This document shows positions 38,901 to 46,286 of a stretch of 64,000 bases of DNA, in pieces (the stretch's first letter is position 1; every line of letters starts with the position of its first letter). Source of the stretch: Flavobacteriaceae bacterium UBA6268 (lineage in GTDB: Bacteria > Bacteroidota > Bacteroidia > Flavobacteriales > Flavobacteriaceae); assembly GCA_002440705.1 (NCBI GenBank), contig DJVA01000031.1, forward strand, positions 19,039 through 83,038. The letters run 5' to 3'. Made by a program: the position numbers and the translations under genes. The notes under the pieces were generated by a model. It had not been told where the DNA came from and ran no database searches. It worked only from the letters and a program-made list of their open reading frames with translations.

Positions 38901-39088
38901 GCCGGTTTGATAGTTTTCCCGGAGCGTTGATTGCTTCTGAAAAGGAGATTACATTAGGCAGTGATATCGGTCTCGAATTAACCCAAAAATCGGTTCGGCA
39001 TTTAACAATCTTACATATAAATCAACAGCCCTATTTACTAGTGGTCTACAACAATGAAAAAGCAGAAGTTTATGAAATCAAGCGGTAA
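35900..39088 (+). CDS. FG-GAP/VCBS-repeat lipoprotein with ASPIC/UnbV domain, copy 3
   Basis: A 1062-residue third copy, slightly shorter. Lipobox LLLVSC, calcium-loop propeller (DINNDGLPD, DVNGDGWLD, DYDLDGDLD), ASPIC/UnbV domain at ~515-580 (GYGTKVYCYLEG ... HFGLGTAKQVDSLTIVWPN), then DWNGDGLED and DIDGDGDKD repeats. Its ATG overlaps the stop of copy 2 by 4 bases (ATGA), indicating translational coupling. Copies 1-3 together use almost 10 kb. That copies of this size are retained suggests distinct ligands or a heteromeric surface complex, but nothing in the sequence states which. Confidence 0.87.
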   Translation: MTRNLLKYYGLCLILLLVSCKEQEPSSLFHLLPSSQSGVDFQNTVVETDSLNILDYLYFYNGGGLAMGDINNDGLPDLYFSSNQQKNHLYLNKGNLKFEDISEKAGVNGNSSWNTGAIMVDVNGDGWLDIYVMAVVGINGFEGHNELFVNNRDNTFTELSAQYGLDLQCYGTSAAFLDYDLDGDLDLYVLNHAVHTQESFGRAQIRNQRNEKTGDRLLRNDGNRFTDVSEEAGIYGGINGYGLGVSVADFNQDGYPDIYVGNDFHEDDYFYLNNGDGTFTESLKTYFGHTSRFSMGNDAADINHDGWPDLISLDMLPEDDAVIKSSEGDDMYQTLKMRTQQYGYHYQYSRNMLFVSDPEKAYSETALLSGIAATDWSWSALFADYDLDGEQDLFISNGIPKRPNNLDYIKFISNDQIQQKLNDGRLVDQKALEMMPSGKVCNYFFKGNKELLFTDVSKAWGVAQPSISGATVLGDLDNDGDLDLVTNNINEPASIYINQSKNASYLELKFDYPGNNPQGYGTKVYCYLEGKLQYKELYTVRGFQASSEPLIHFGLGTAKQVDSLTIVWPNRTQQTLKNVPTNQLLVLKPENTTPFSYTHGKKLTLFQKVETNLGIDYEHKEDEHTDFNYQKLIPYEVCDRGPAMAVGDWNGDGLEDVFLGGAHNQKSQIFIRKGRAFERLEFPEMAKDSASEDVSATLFNGNLIVGSGGNVVSPSKKILLNRWYKYSGEGSQNLTGTYENTEIVTEHDGYLFIGNHSTPLDFGSEVPSYILKPNGAKQELSIKGMVTNALWDDFDADGEIDLIVVGEWMDPAFFKNNNGNFEEVYPLKQSLKGLWESIVPFDIDGDGDKDYLLGNWGLNSKFTATAKSPMKMYYADFDQNGNTETIVAVQKNGKYFPLLGLDDLAGQMVFLRKKFNNYKDFAGKTIEEIMGDKLSMAKVYEVNNLASGFLRNTNNSFTFEPFQSPMQWAPIMAWTVFDFNGDGKEEALAGGNYFGVIPFHGRFDSFPGALIASEKEITLGSDIGLELTQKSVRHLTILHINQQPYLLVVYNNEKAEVYEIKR

Positions 39089-40400
39089 GTTTTTAGTAGT
39101 AATGATGGTATTTATTTTGGCAAGTTGTCAAAAAGATCAACCTATTTCCATAAGCAGCGTCGATTATCAAAATGAAGTGGATAAGGTTACCGAAATCATG
39201 GTTCATGATATTTTTTCGCCCCCTGTAGCTAGTAGAATTTACGCCTACCCTAACATTGCTGCCTACGAAATTATTGCACAAAATGACCCCAATTACCAAT
39301 CTCTCTCAGGGCAAATTAAACACTTATCCCCCATTCCAAAAAATGAGGATCCCAATGTGAATTATGCCCTTGCAGCATTGGTAGCGCACATGGACGTAAG
39401 CAAGTCGGTTATTTTTTCTGAAGAACGCATGGAAGCCTATCGCGATAGTCTTTATGCAGTGTGGTCCAAGCAAAACCCAACGGAGTTTGAAGCTTCCAAA
39501 AATTTTGGAATGAAAGTATCGGAGCACATCAAAAAATGGATGGATGGCGATAGTTATAAGGAAACGCGAACCATGCCAAAGTTTACGGTCATTACCGAAG
39601 ATCCTTCCCGTTGGCAACCTACCCCTCCCGCCTATATGGATGGAATTGAGCCACATTGGAATAAAATTCGCCCCTTCGTATTGGATTCATCAGCTCAATT
39701 CAAACCAGTACCTCCGCCTGCTTTTTCAATGGAAGAAGATACCCCATTTTACAAAGAGTTGAAAGAAGTATACGATACCGGGAAACACATTACGGAAATT
39801 GGCGATGAATCTGAAGAAGTACAAATTGCAAAATTTTGGGATTGCAATCCCTACGTTTCCGTAACCCGTGGCCATTTAATGTTTGCCACCAAAAAGATTA
39901 CCCCAGGGGCCCATTGGATTGGCATAACCGAAATTGCTTGCCGCCAGGCCCAAAGTGATTTCAATGAAACTGTCTATGCCTACACCAAAACATCCATTGG
40001 TATTTTTGATGGCTTCATCAGTTGTTGGGATGAAAAATACCGCAGTAACCTTATCCGTCCCGAAACCCTCATCAACCAACATATTGATGAAAACTGGAAG
40101 CCCATTCTGCAAACGCCTCCTTTTCCAGAATACAGCAGTGGACATTCGGTAGTTTCTGGCGCATCAGCCACGGTGCTCACGAGTATATTTGGCGATAATT
40201 TTAAGTTTCTGGACGATACCGAAGTTCCTTATGGTTTGCCCATGCGCACATTCCCTTCGTTCATAGATGCTTCCAAAGAAGCGGCCATAAGCCGCATGTA
40301 TGGTGGAATTCATTATCGGGCAGCCATAGAAAATGGTTTACAGCAAGGGTTTAAAGTGGGCGCTTTGGTCAATGAAAAACTTCAAATGAAGGTACAATAG
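39072..40400 (+). CDS. Vanadium-haloperoxidase/PAP2-superfamily lipoprotein
   Basis: About 442 residues with a lipobox (FILASC). The vanadate/phosphate pocket of the PAP2 superfamily is complete: Lys322 and Arg329 in KYRSNLIRP (spacing K-x6-RP), His358 in SSGHS, and Arg408 with His414 in SRMYGGIHY (spacing SR-x5-H). The same spacings occur in vanadium chloroperoxidase (Lys353/Arg360, His404, Arg490/His496). The protein may be a vanadium-dependent haloperoxidase or an acid-phosphatase-type hydrolase; motif alone cannot decide. ATG 39072 is preferred to 39054 because it gives a normal signal peptide and less overlap with the preceding gene. It sits inside the saccharide locus. Confidence 0.82.
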   Translation: MKSSGKFLVVMMVFILASCQKDQPISISSVDYQNEVDKVTEIMVHDIFSPPVASRIYAYPNIAAYEIIAQNDPNYQSLSGQIKHLSPIPKNEDPNVNYALAALVAHMDVSKSVIFSEERMEAYRDSLYAVWSKQNPTEFEASKNFGMKVSEHIKKWMDGDSYKETRTMPKFTVITEDPSRWQPTPPAYMDGIEPHWNKIRPFVLDSSAQFKPVPPPAFSMEEDTPFYKELKEVYDTGKHITEIGDESEEVQIAKFWDCNPYVSVTRGHLMFATKKITPGAHWIGITEIACRQAQSDFNETVYAYTKTSIGIFDGFISCWDEKYRSNLIRPETLINQHIDENWKPILQTPPFPEYSSGHSVVSGASATVLTSIFGDNFKFLDDTEVPYGLPMRTFPSFIDASKEAAISRMYGGIHYRAAIENGLQQGFKVGALVNEKLQMKVQ

Positions 40401-40403
40401 CCC

Positions 40404-41315
40404 ATGAAAAAAATAGCATGGCTTTTTGGCCTCCTATTGGGCCTTTTCCTAATGTGGTATCTCTTCCTGAAAGCAGAGCACTATCAGGTTTCATTTACTA
40501 CAAAACAACCCCCCGGGGTTGTCTTCCAACATATTTTGGATTGGCCAACCTATGGGAAAAAGGACTCGCTTGAAATAGCTTTAATCGCAACCAATCGGTA
40601 TTCGAGGATTGAGCAAAAAGTAATGGTAAACGATTCCACATTCAATTATGTTTGGGACTTAAACCGCATCAACGATTCTTTAACAAAAGTTACTGCCCGT
40701 ATTCGTGATTTGAACCATCCTTGGGCTCAAAAGATCCAAACCCCATTCATTCAGAACAATTTCGTGAAGGGCAGTATCCGCAATGTCGAAAATGTAGGAA
40801 AGCAGCTGCTCAAAAAATCTGAAAACTTTAAGGTCGATTCGTTCTCGGACACGCTTTTCCAAAGTAAGTTTTGTACCTACATTTCAATAAAATCGACCGT
40901 AAAAACCAAAGCTCAAACCATGTTAAGGGACATCAGTTTGGTGATGGGTTACATCAAGGATCACGAAATCCCCTTGGACGGTGATCCCTTTTTGGAGGTG
41001 ACTGAATGGAATCAGGAAAACGACAGCATACGGTTTAACTTTTGTTTCCCCATTCAAAAAAGGGACAGCCTCCCCCCTAACGCAAACCTGCTTTTCAAAG
41101 AAACCAAACCTATCAAAGCTTTAAAAGCCACCTTTCACGGCAATTACCGAATTTCCGACCAGGCTTGGTACTATTTGTTGGACGAAGCTTTCCGAAAAAA
41201 CCGAACAGTCATTCCACTGCCCATAGAACTCTATCTTAACGATCCCCATGTTGGGGGAAATAGCCTAGATTGGAAAGCACATATTTTGTTACCTTTAGGG
41301 GAAAAAACAGAATGA
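40404..41315 (+). CDS. Membrane-anchored SRPBCC-like protein with GyrI-like C-terminal part
   Basis: A 303-residue protein with one N-terminal hydrophobic helix (WLFGLLLGLFLMWYLFL). The body resembles a START/SRPBCC ligand cavity at ~30-170 (TKQPPGVVFQHILDWPTYG) followed by a region similar to GyrI/effector-binding domains (~200-300, with HGNYRISDQAWYYLLDEA and ELYLNDP). I infer these folds from pattern rather than from a sure family match. It may bind a small hydrophobic or sugar ligand at the outer face of the inner membrane. It starts 3 bases after the PAP2-type gene and overlaps the GH97 gene by 4 bases (ATGA), so it belongs to this operon. Confidence 0.6.
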   Translation: MKKIAWLFGLLLGLFLMWYLFLKAEHYQVSFTTKQPPGVVFQHILDWPTYGKKDSLEIALIATNRYSRIEQKVMVNDSTFNYVWDLNRINDSLTKVTARIRDLNHPWAQKIQTPFIQNNFVKGSIRNVENVGKQLLKKSENFKVDSFSDTLFQSKFCTYISIKSTVKTKAQTMLRDISLVMGYIKDHEIPLDGDPFLEVTEWNQENDSIRFNFCFPIQKRDSLPPNANLLFKETKPIKALKATFHGNYRISDQAWYYLLDEAFRKNRTVIPLPIELYLNDPHVGGNSLDWKAHILLPLGEKTE

Positions 41316-43438
41316 TCCAATTTATTTTCCGCCTTGCCATTGTGGCGATCCTTTTTTCCTGTTCTGAAAAGGAAACGCTTCCTACGAGCGTAACTTCACC
41401 TAATGGAGCCATAGAAATCACCTTCCAACTTTCTGAAAACGGGGCTCCCAATTATTTGGTCTTCAAGGATGGAAAGAAAATCATAGATACCTCTTTCATT
41501 AGTTTTGACTTTAAGGATGCCGCATCATTGAAAGAAAACCTAGAACTCCTAGCTTCCAAAACAGTCGAATTCGACGAAACATGGGAAATGCCCTGGGGAG
41601 AACAAAAATCAGTTCGCAACCACTATAATGAACTTAGGTTAGAACTTGGCGAAACTACACCGGCCAAACGTCGTTTCAGCATTGTGTTTCGCGCTTTTGA
41701 TGACGGGATCGGATTTCGGTACGAATTCCCGGAAGACCCCACGTATTCCGAGCTAACTATTACTGATGAAAATACCCAGTTCAATCTTACTGGAGACCAT
41801 CAAGTTTGGTGGCAACCAGGCGATTGGGATATTTATGAACACTTGTATAACGAAACGTCGTTTTCAAAAATTGATGCCCTTTCCAAAAGAAACGATCCCA
41901 ATCTCATTGCTACGTACATCCCAGAAAATGCCGTCAATACTCCAGTTACAATGAAAACGGCCGAAGGAACCTACCTGAGCTTTCATGAAGCCGATTTGAC
42001 CGATTATCCTGGCATGACACTAAAAGTTGATGCTAAAAACCTTTCCATGACAAGCGAATTGGTGGGTTCGGAACGATTGCAAGCAAAAGCCAAAGTGCGA
42101 TTGCCCTTTGAAACCCCATGGCGAACCATTCAAATTGCCAATAAACCCGGCGATTTGATAGAGTCTAAGATGATCCTCAACTTGAACGACCCTAATAGTA
42201 TTGGTGATGTAAGTTATTTTACCCCAATGAAATATGTAGGCATCTGGTGGGAAATGCATCTTGGGAAATCTACCTGGGACATGGAAGGAAGTCAGAACAT
42301 GAACACCTTTACTGAAGGCGAAAAAGGGTCCAGCCGTCATGGTGCTACGACTGAAAATGCAAAAAAATATATTGATTTTGCAGCAGCTAACGGAATCAAA
42401 GGCTTGTTGGTAGAAGGATGGAATACGGGTTGGGACCGATGGATCAACATTCCAGACCGTGAAGGGGTCTTTGACTTTGTAACGCCTTACACAGATTATG
42501 ACCTTGCTACCATTACCGCCTATGCCAAAGAAAAAGGGGTGCAGTTAATTATGCATCACGAAACTTCGGCAGCACCAAGGAGCTATGAAAAACAGATGGA
42601 TACCGCCTACTCCCTGATGAAAAGCTATGGAATCCATTCAGTAAAAACAGGCTATGTAGGCAAAATCATCCCAGAAGGGGAATACCATCATGGGCAATGG
42701 ATGGTCAATCATTATCAAAAAGTACTGGAAGAAGCTGCCAAAAAACAAGTGGCCATCAACGCCCACGAACCCATCAAGGCCACTGGAAAAAGACGCACAT
42801 TCCCTAATGCCATTTCAAGGGAAGGACTGCGTGGGCAAGAGTTCAATGCGTGGGCCAGCGATGGTGGCAACCCGCCGGGACACCTTTCAATAGTAGCCTT
42901 TACTAGAATGCTTGCTGGCCCTATCGACTTTACACCCGGAGTGTTCAATATCAAATTCAACGAATACAAAAAAAACAACCAAGTAAACACCACAATGGCC
43001 CATCAATTAGCACTTTATGTGGTAATTTACAGTCCCATACAAATGGCGTGCGATTTGCCCGAGCACTACATGAAAGATGGGAAAATCCATCCTGCATTTC
43101 AATTCATTACCGATGTAGGGGTGGATTGGGAAACAACCAAGGTGCTGGATGCTGAAATTGGTGATTTCGTGATTATTGCCCGAAAAGAGCGAACATCCTC
43201 CAATTGGTTTGTTGGGGGTATTACGGATGAAAATGCCCGTGAAGCAACCCTCGATTTTGGTTTTTTGCCCGAGGGAAAAACATTTGTTGCCAAAATTTAT
43301 AAGGACGCTGAAAATGCAGATTGGGATGAAAACCCAGAAGCTTATTCCATAGATTCGATGGATATTACCAGGACCACCCAACTGAAAATAAAAATGGCCC
43401 CTGGAGGTGGTTTTGCAATCAGTCTTTTTGAGGAATAA
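41312..43438 (+). CDS. GH97 alpha-glucosidase, SusB-like inverting type
   Basis: A 708-residue secreted enzyme that hydrolyses alpha-glucosidic bonds from the non-reducing end. A lipobox (IVAILFSC) follows the ATG at 41312, which overlaps the previous stop as ATGA; the longer frame start at 41270 is rejected. Domains: N-terminal beta super-sandwich (~30-290), catalytic barrel (~290-600), C-terminal beta domain. The three glutamates of Bacteroides SusB (439, 508, 532) are present at identical spacing: Glu417 in MHHETS, Glu486 in AHEPIK and Glu510 in LRGQEFNAW. This favours the calcium-dependent inverting glucosidase class over the retaining alpha-galactosidase class of GH97. A GH100-like gene starts immediately after its stop. 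Confidence 0.93.
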   Translation: MIQFIFRLAIVAILFSCSEKETLPTSVTSPNGAIEITFQLSENGAPNYLVFKDGKKIIDTSFISFDFKDAASLKENLELLASKTVEFDETWEMPWGEQKSVRNHYNELRLELGETTPAKRRFSIVFRAFDDGIGFRYEFPEDPTYSELTITDENTQFNLTGDHQVWWQPGDWDIYEHLYNETSFSKIDALSKRNDPNLIATYIPENAVNTPVTMKTAEGTYLSFHEADLTDYPGMTLKVDAKNLSMTSELVGSERLQAKAKVRLPFETPWRTIQIANKPGDLIESKMILNLNDPNSIGDVSYFTPMKYVGIWWEMHLGKSTWDMEGSQNMNTFTEGEKGSSRHGATTENAKKYIDFAAANGIKGLLVEGWNTGWDRWINIPDREGVFDFVTPYTDYDLATITAYAKEKGVQLIMHHETSAAPRSYEKQMDTAYSLMKSYGIHSVKTGYVGKIIPEGEYHHGQWMVNHYQKVLEEAAKKQVAINAHEPIKATGKRRTFPNAISREGLRGQEFNAWASDGGNPPGHLSIVAFTRMLAGPIDFTPGVFNIKFNEYKKNNQVNTTMAHQLALYVVIYSPIQMACDLPEHYMKDGKIHPAFQFITDVGVDWETTKVLDAEIGDFVIIARKERTSSNWFVGGITDENAREATLDFGFLPEGKTFVAKIYKDAENADWDENPEAYSIDSMDITRTTQLKIKMAPGGGFAISLFEE

Positions 43439-44605
43439 ATGGAACACAACTTCAATCCCCTTTATCAGAAAGCCATTGCGCTGCTACACGACCTCACCAC
43501 CAAGGAGGGCCTATTGGCCAGTACCATCGAAGCCGATAATTACAAACGCATTTGGGCTAGGGATAGCATCATTTGCGGATTGGCAGGTTTATGGATTGAC
43601 GACCCCATTCTAATTGAAGGCCTTAAAAACTCATTACTTTCCTTAGCAAAAGCTCAAAATGCCCAAGGAATGATCCCCTCGAATGTCTTGCCTCATACGG
43701 ACGATGTTTCCTTCGGAAGTTTGGTGGGTCGTATCGATGCCAACACTTGGTTTATTGTGGGAAGTTGCCTTTACTATGAACATACCAAAGATGAAACTGC
43801 ATGGGAAATCCTAAAACCCTGTATCCAAAAATGCCGTCTTTTTTTGAAGGCGATAGAGATGAATGCCAAGGGTTGGCTTTATACACCGCTTAGTGGTAAT
43901 TGGGCCGATGAATATCCCATTCACGGATACACCCTTTATGATAATGTCCTTAGATTGTGGGGCGAGCAATTATGGGGAACCCTCACAAACGAAAAACAAA
44001 ATGGTTTTGAGTTGCTTATTGAAAAAACAAAAACCAATTTTTGGCCGTCAACAAAAACTGAGGAGAAATTAAGGTATCAGCCGCTTGCTTTTGAAAAGGC
44101 GCTTCAAAAAAAACCCAAGCATTTTGGAGCTTTCATTCTTCCGGGCATCTACGATTTGCGCTTTGATGCCGCCGGAAATGCTTTGGCCTTGCTGTTTTTC
44201 AATATGGAGGAATCACAAAAAATGGCCCTTTCCGAATTTGTAGCCACCTTACCTAACCATCTGGTTCCTGCCTTCTGGCCCATGACAACCCCTGAAAGTG
44301 ACGACTGGTACCTGTTGGAAGACAATTATTCTTTCAGCTTCAAAAATTATCCGGGCGATTTTCACAATGGGGGTATTTGGCCTGTTTGGATGGGGCTATT
44401 TAGTTTAGGCTTAGCACAGCATGGATGCCATGAAGCAGCAAAAAAAATTGTCGATTCGTTTATAAATATACTGAGCCAAAATCCACGATGGGATTTTCAT
44501 GAATACCTGAATGCCAACACCTTGGAGCCCGGAGGCAAAACAAAAATGGGGTACACCGCCTCGGGAATCGTGTTTATGAAATTGGCAATGGAATTGGCAG
44601 TATGA
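43439..44605 (+). CDS. (alpha/alpha)6-barrel glycosidase, GH100-like neutral invertase type
   Basis: A 388-residue protein without signal peptide, so cytosolic. Segments such as YKRIWARDSIICGLAGLW, GRIDANTWF, TPLSGNWADEY and FHNGGIWPVWMGLF follow the pattern of (alpha/alpha)6 glycosidases and most resemble GH100 alkaline/neutral invertases (compare their VWxRDF and NGGxWPV motifs). An amylo-1,6-glucosidase-type enzyme is the alternative. As an invertase it would split imported sucrose into glucose and fructose, matching the two PfkB kinases nearby. The start abuts the GH97 stop (taaATG). It is the last gene of the FG-GAP operon. Confidence 0.62.
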   Translation: MEHNFNPLYQKAIALLHDLTTKEGLLASTIEADNYKRIWARDSIICGLAGLWIDDPILIEGLKNSLLSLAKAQNAQGMIPSNVLPHTDDVSFGSLVGRIDANTWFIVGSCLYYEHTKDETAWEILKPCIQKCRLFLKAIEMNAKGWLYTPLSGNWADEYPIHGYTLYDNVLRLWGEQLWGTLTNEKQNGFELLIEKTKTNFWPSTKTEEKLRYQPLAFEKALQKKPKHFGAFILPGIYDLRFDAAGNALALLFFNMEESQKMALSEFVATLPNHLVPAFWPMTTPESDDWYLLEDNYSFSFKNYPGDFHNGGIWPVWMGLFSLGLAQHGCHEAAKKIVDSFINILSQNPRWDFHEYLNANTLEPGGKTKMGYTASGIVFMKLAMELAV

Positions 44606-44621
44606 TGTATTTTTAAAAATA

Positions 44622-44637
44622 ACGATAACGTTTTCGT
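44622..44637. promoter_or_regulatory. LacI-type operator, site 2
   Basis: ACGATAACGTTTTCGT, a 16-base palindrome with one mismatched pair, identical at 14 of 16 positions to the region of site 1 at 23990-24005. It lies in the 151-base gap before the transporter-trehalase operon, 120 bases upstream of its first ATG. A TATTTTTA element at 44608-44615 just before it could be the -7 box, which would place the site across the transcription start. Confidence 0.62.
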
Positions 44638-44700
44638 TGCGGATTTCAGAAAATACCTCTTCAAAAAAATATTTTTTCTCAAAAATTACGGATATTACAG

Positions 44701-44731
44701 GGTGAAAACCGAGCCATGGCAGTTTTTCACC
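44701..44731 (+). promoter_or_regulatory. Leader hairpin before the MFS transporter gene
   Basis: GGTGAAAA (44701-44708) and TTTTCACC (44724-44731) form an 8-pair stem over a 15-base loop, ending 25 bases before the ATG at 44757. No T run follows, so it is not a terminator. It may be a leader structure or chance. Confidence 0.3.
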
Positions 44732-44756
44732 ACTAACGCCAATTAAAATCCAACTT

Positions 44757-46286
44757 ATGATAAAAAAACCGAGGTTATCGTTCTGGCAAATCTTAAATAT
44801 GAATGTTGGGTTTTTTGGAATCCAATACAGCTTTGGGCTACAGCAAAGTGCGGTCAACCCTATTTTTGAATACTTAGGGGCGCACCATCAGGATTTACCA
44901 TTGTTGAATCTCGCAGGACCCGTTACTGGGCTATTGATTCAACCTATCATAGGTGCCATTTCCGACAAAACTTGGTCTCCAAAATCGGGAAGGCGCAAAC
45001 CCTTTTTCTTGATTGGGGCCATCCTGGCCAGTCTTTGTCTTTTTGCATTTCCTTACAGTTCTAGCCTTTGGTTTGCAGTTGGGCTCCTATGGATTTTGGA
45101 TGCGGCCAACAATACGGCTATGGAGCCTTACCGGGCATTTGTGGGGGATAAGTTACCCAATGAGCAACTCACTTTTGGATACCAGATGCAAAGTTTGTTT
45201 GTTGGTGCAGGAATTACCATCGCAAACTTTTCGCTGTTCCTTTTTCAGGATTGGTTCAGTGTCCAAGCAGCAGATGGCGCCGAAGTAGTACACGCCATTC
45301 CCAGATGGGTCTATTATTCGTTCTTTTTAGGAGCATTTGCATCCATCGCGACCGTTTTATGGTCGATCCTAAAAACACCCGAAATTCCACCAAGTGATGA
45401 AGAGCTCAAGGAAATCAAGGAATTTAACAGAGGCAAACCACATCCTATCATTCAGGTTTTTAGTGCTTTAATTGTCGTACTATCCGTTCCCATAGGATTG
45501 GGCTTGGCCATGGGCTATTTGATACCCTATTTGTTCGTAAACTATAATTTATTGGTGGTAATAATGCTCCTCATTGCCTTCTTTTGGTTATTCTTCCTCT
45601 ACCGGCTTATTAAGAACAATCCCAATAATGCAGCAATCAAAAAGTTTGGTGATTTACTGATGCCCCTTATGGAAGCGGCCGAAGCCATCAAGGACATGCC
45701 AAAATTCATGTGGAAATTGGCTGCGGTTTACTTTTTTCAGTGGTACGCACTTTTTATTTATTGGCAATTTATCTCTCCCATGCTCAAGACTTCCATTCCC
45801 GGAATGGGGCAGGACGAAGCGTTAGCCCAGGTGGGGCTCATGAATGGCACGTATAATTTTGTGACCATGGTTATTGCCCTAGCATTGGTTCCCATTGCCA
45901 AAAAGTACGGTTCTAAACAAGTATATGTAGTGAGTTTATTGCTAACAGGTATAGGTATGTTGTCCATGCCCTTTATCAAAAACGAATTTTTACTGTTGGC
46001 GCCCATGGTATTATTTGGAATTGGGTGGGCAGCCATGATGGGCATCCCTTATGCCATGGTTTCAAAGGTGATTCCTTCCGAAAGAAGAGGCGTTTATATG
46101 GGTATTGTAAATATGATGATTGTCATACCCATGTTGCTGCAAACAGTATCTTTTGGGCCAATCATCGAATACGGACTTGGAAATAATGCCATCAACGCCA
46201 TTCTATTTGGCGGGGTATTTTTCATCATCGCCGGCTTTTTGGCCATGCGCTTGGGTACTAGCCTCGAAAAAGACATCAACTTATGA
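44757..46286 (+). CDS. MFS disaccharide transporter, SLC45/GPH-like
   Basis: A 509-residue transporter with 12 predicted helices. The N terminus (FWQILNMNVGFFGIQYSFGLQQSAVNPI, read in parts) and the cytoplasmic SPKSGRRKPFFLIGA loop resemble the sucrose/maltose proton symporters of the SLC45 and glycoside-pentoside-hexuronide groups, where RxGRRxPF is the mark. The likely cargo is sucrose, maltose or trehalose. First gene of the operon that includes the GH37 trehalase, so intact disaccharide import followed by cytosolic hydrolysis is a consistent picture. The next MFS gene overlaps by 4 bases. Confidence 0.87.
   Translation: MIKKPRLSFWQILNMNVGFFGIQYSFGLQQSAVNPIFEYLGAHHQDLPLLNLAGPVTGLLIQPIIGAISDKTWSPKSGRRKPFFLIGAILASLCLFAFPYSSSLWFAVGLLWILDAANNTAMEPYRAFVGDKLPNEQLTFGYQMQSLFVGAGITIANFSLFLFQDWFSVQAADGAEVVHAIPRWVYYSFFLGAFASIATVLWSILKTPEIPPSDEELKEIKEFNRGKPHPIIQVFSALIVVLSVPIGLGLAMGYLIPYLFVNYNLLVVIMLLIAFFWLFFLYRLIKNNPNNAAIKKFGDLLMPLMEAAEAIKDMPKFMWKLAAVYFFQWYALFIYWQFISPMLKTSIPGMGQDEALAQVGLMNGTYNFVTMVIALALVPIAKKYGSKQVYVVSLLLTGIGMLSMPFIKNEFLLLAPMVLFGIGWAAMMGIPYAMVSKVIPSERRGVYMGIVNMMIVIPMLLQTVSFGPIIEYGLGNNAINAILFGGVFFIIAGFLAMRLGTSLEKDINL

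Noticed and set aside
44641..44700. A second promoter-like TATTTTTT near 44670 before the disaccharide transporter
   Set aside because: No TTG at a suitable distance; A/T-rich background makes the match uninformative.
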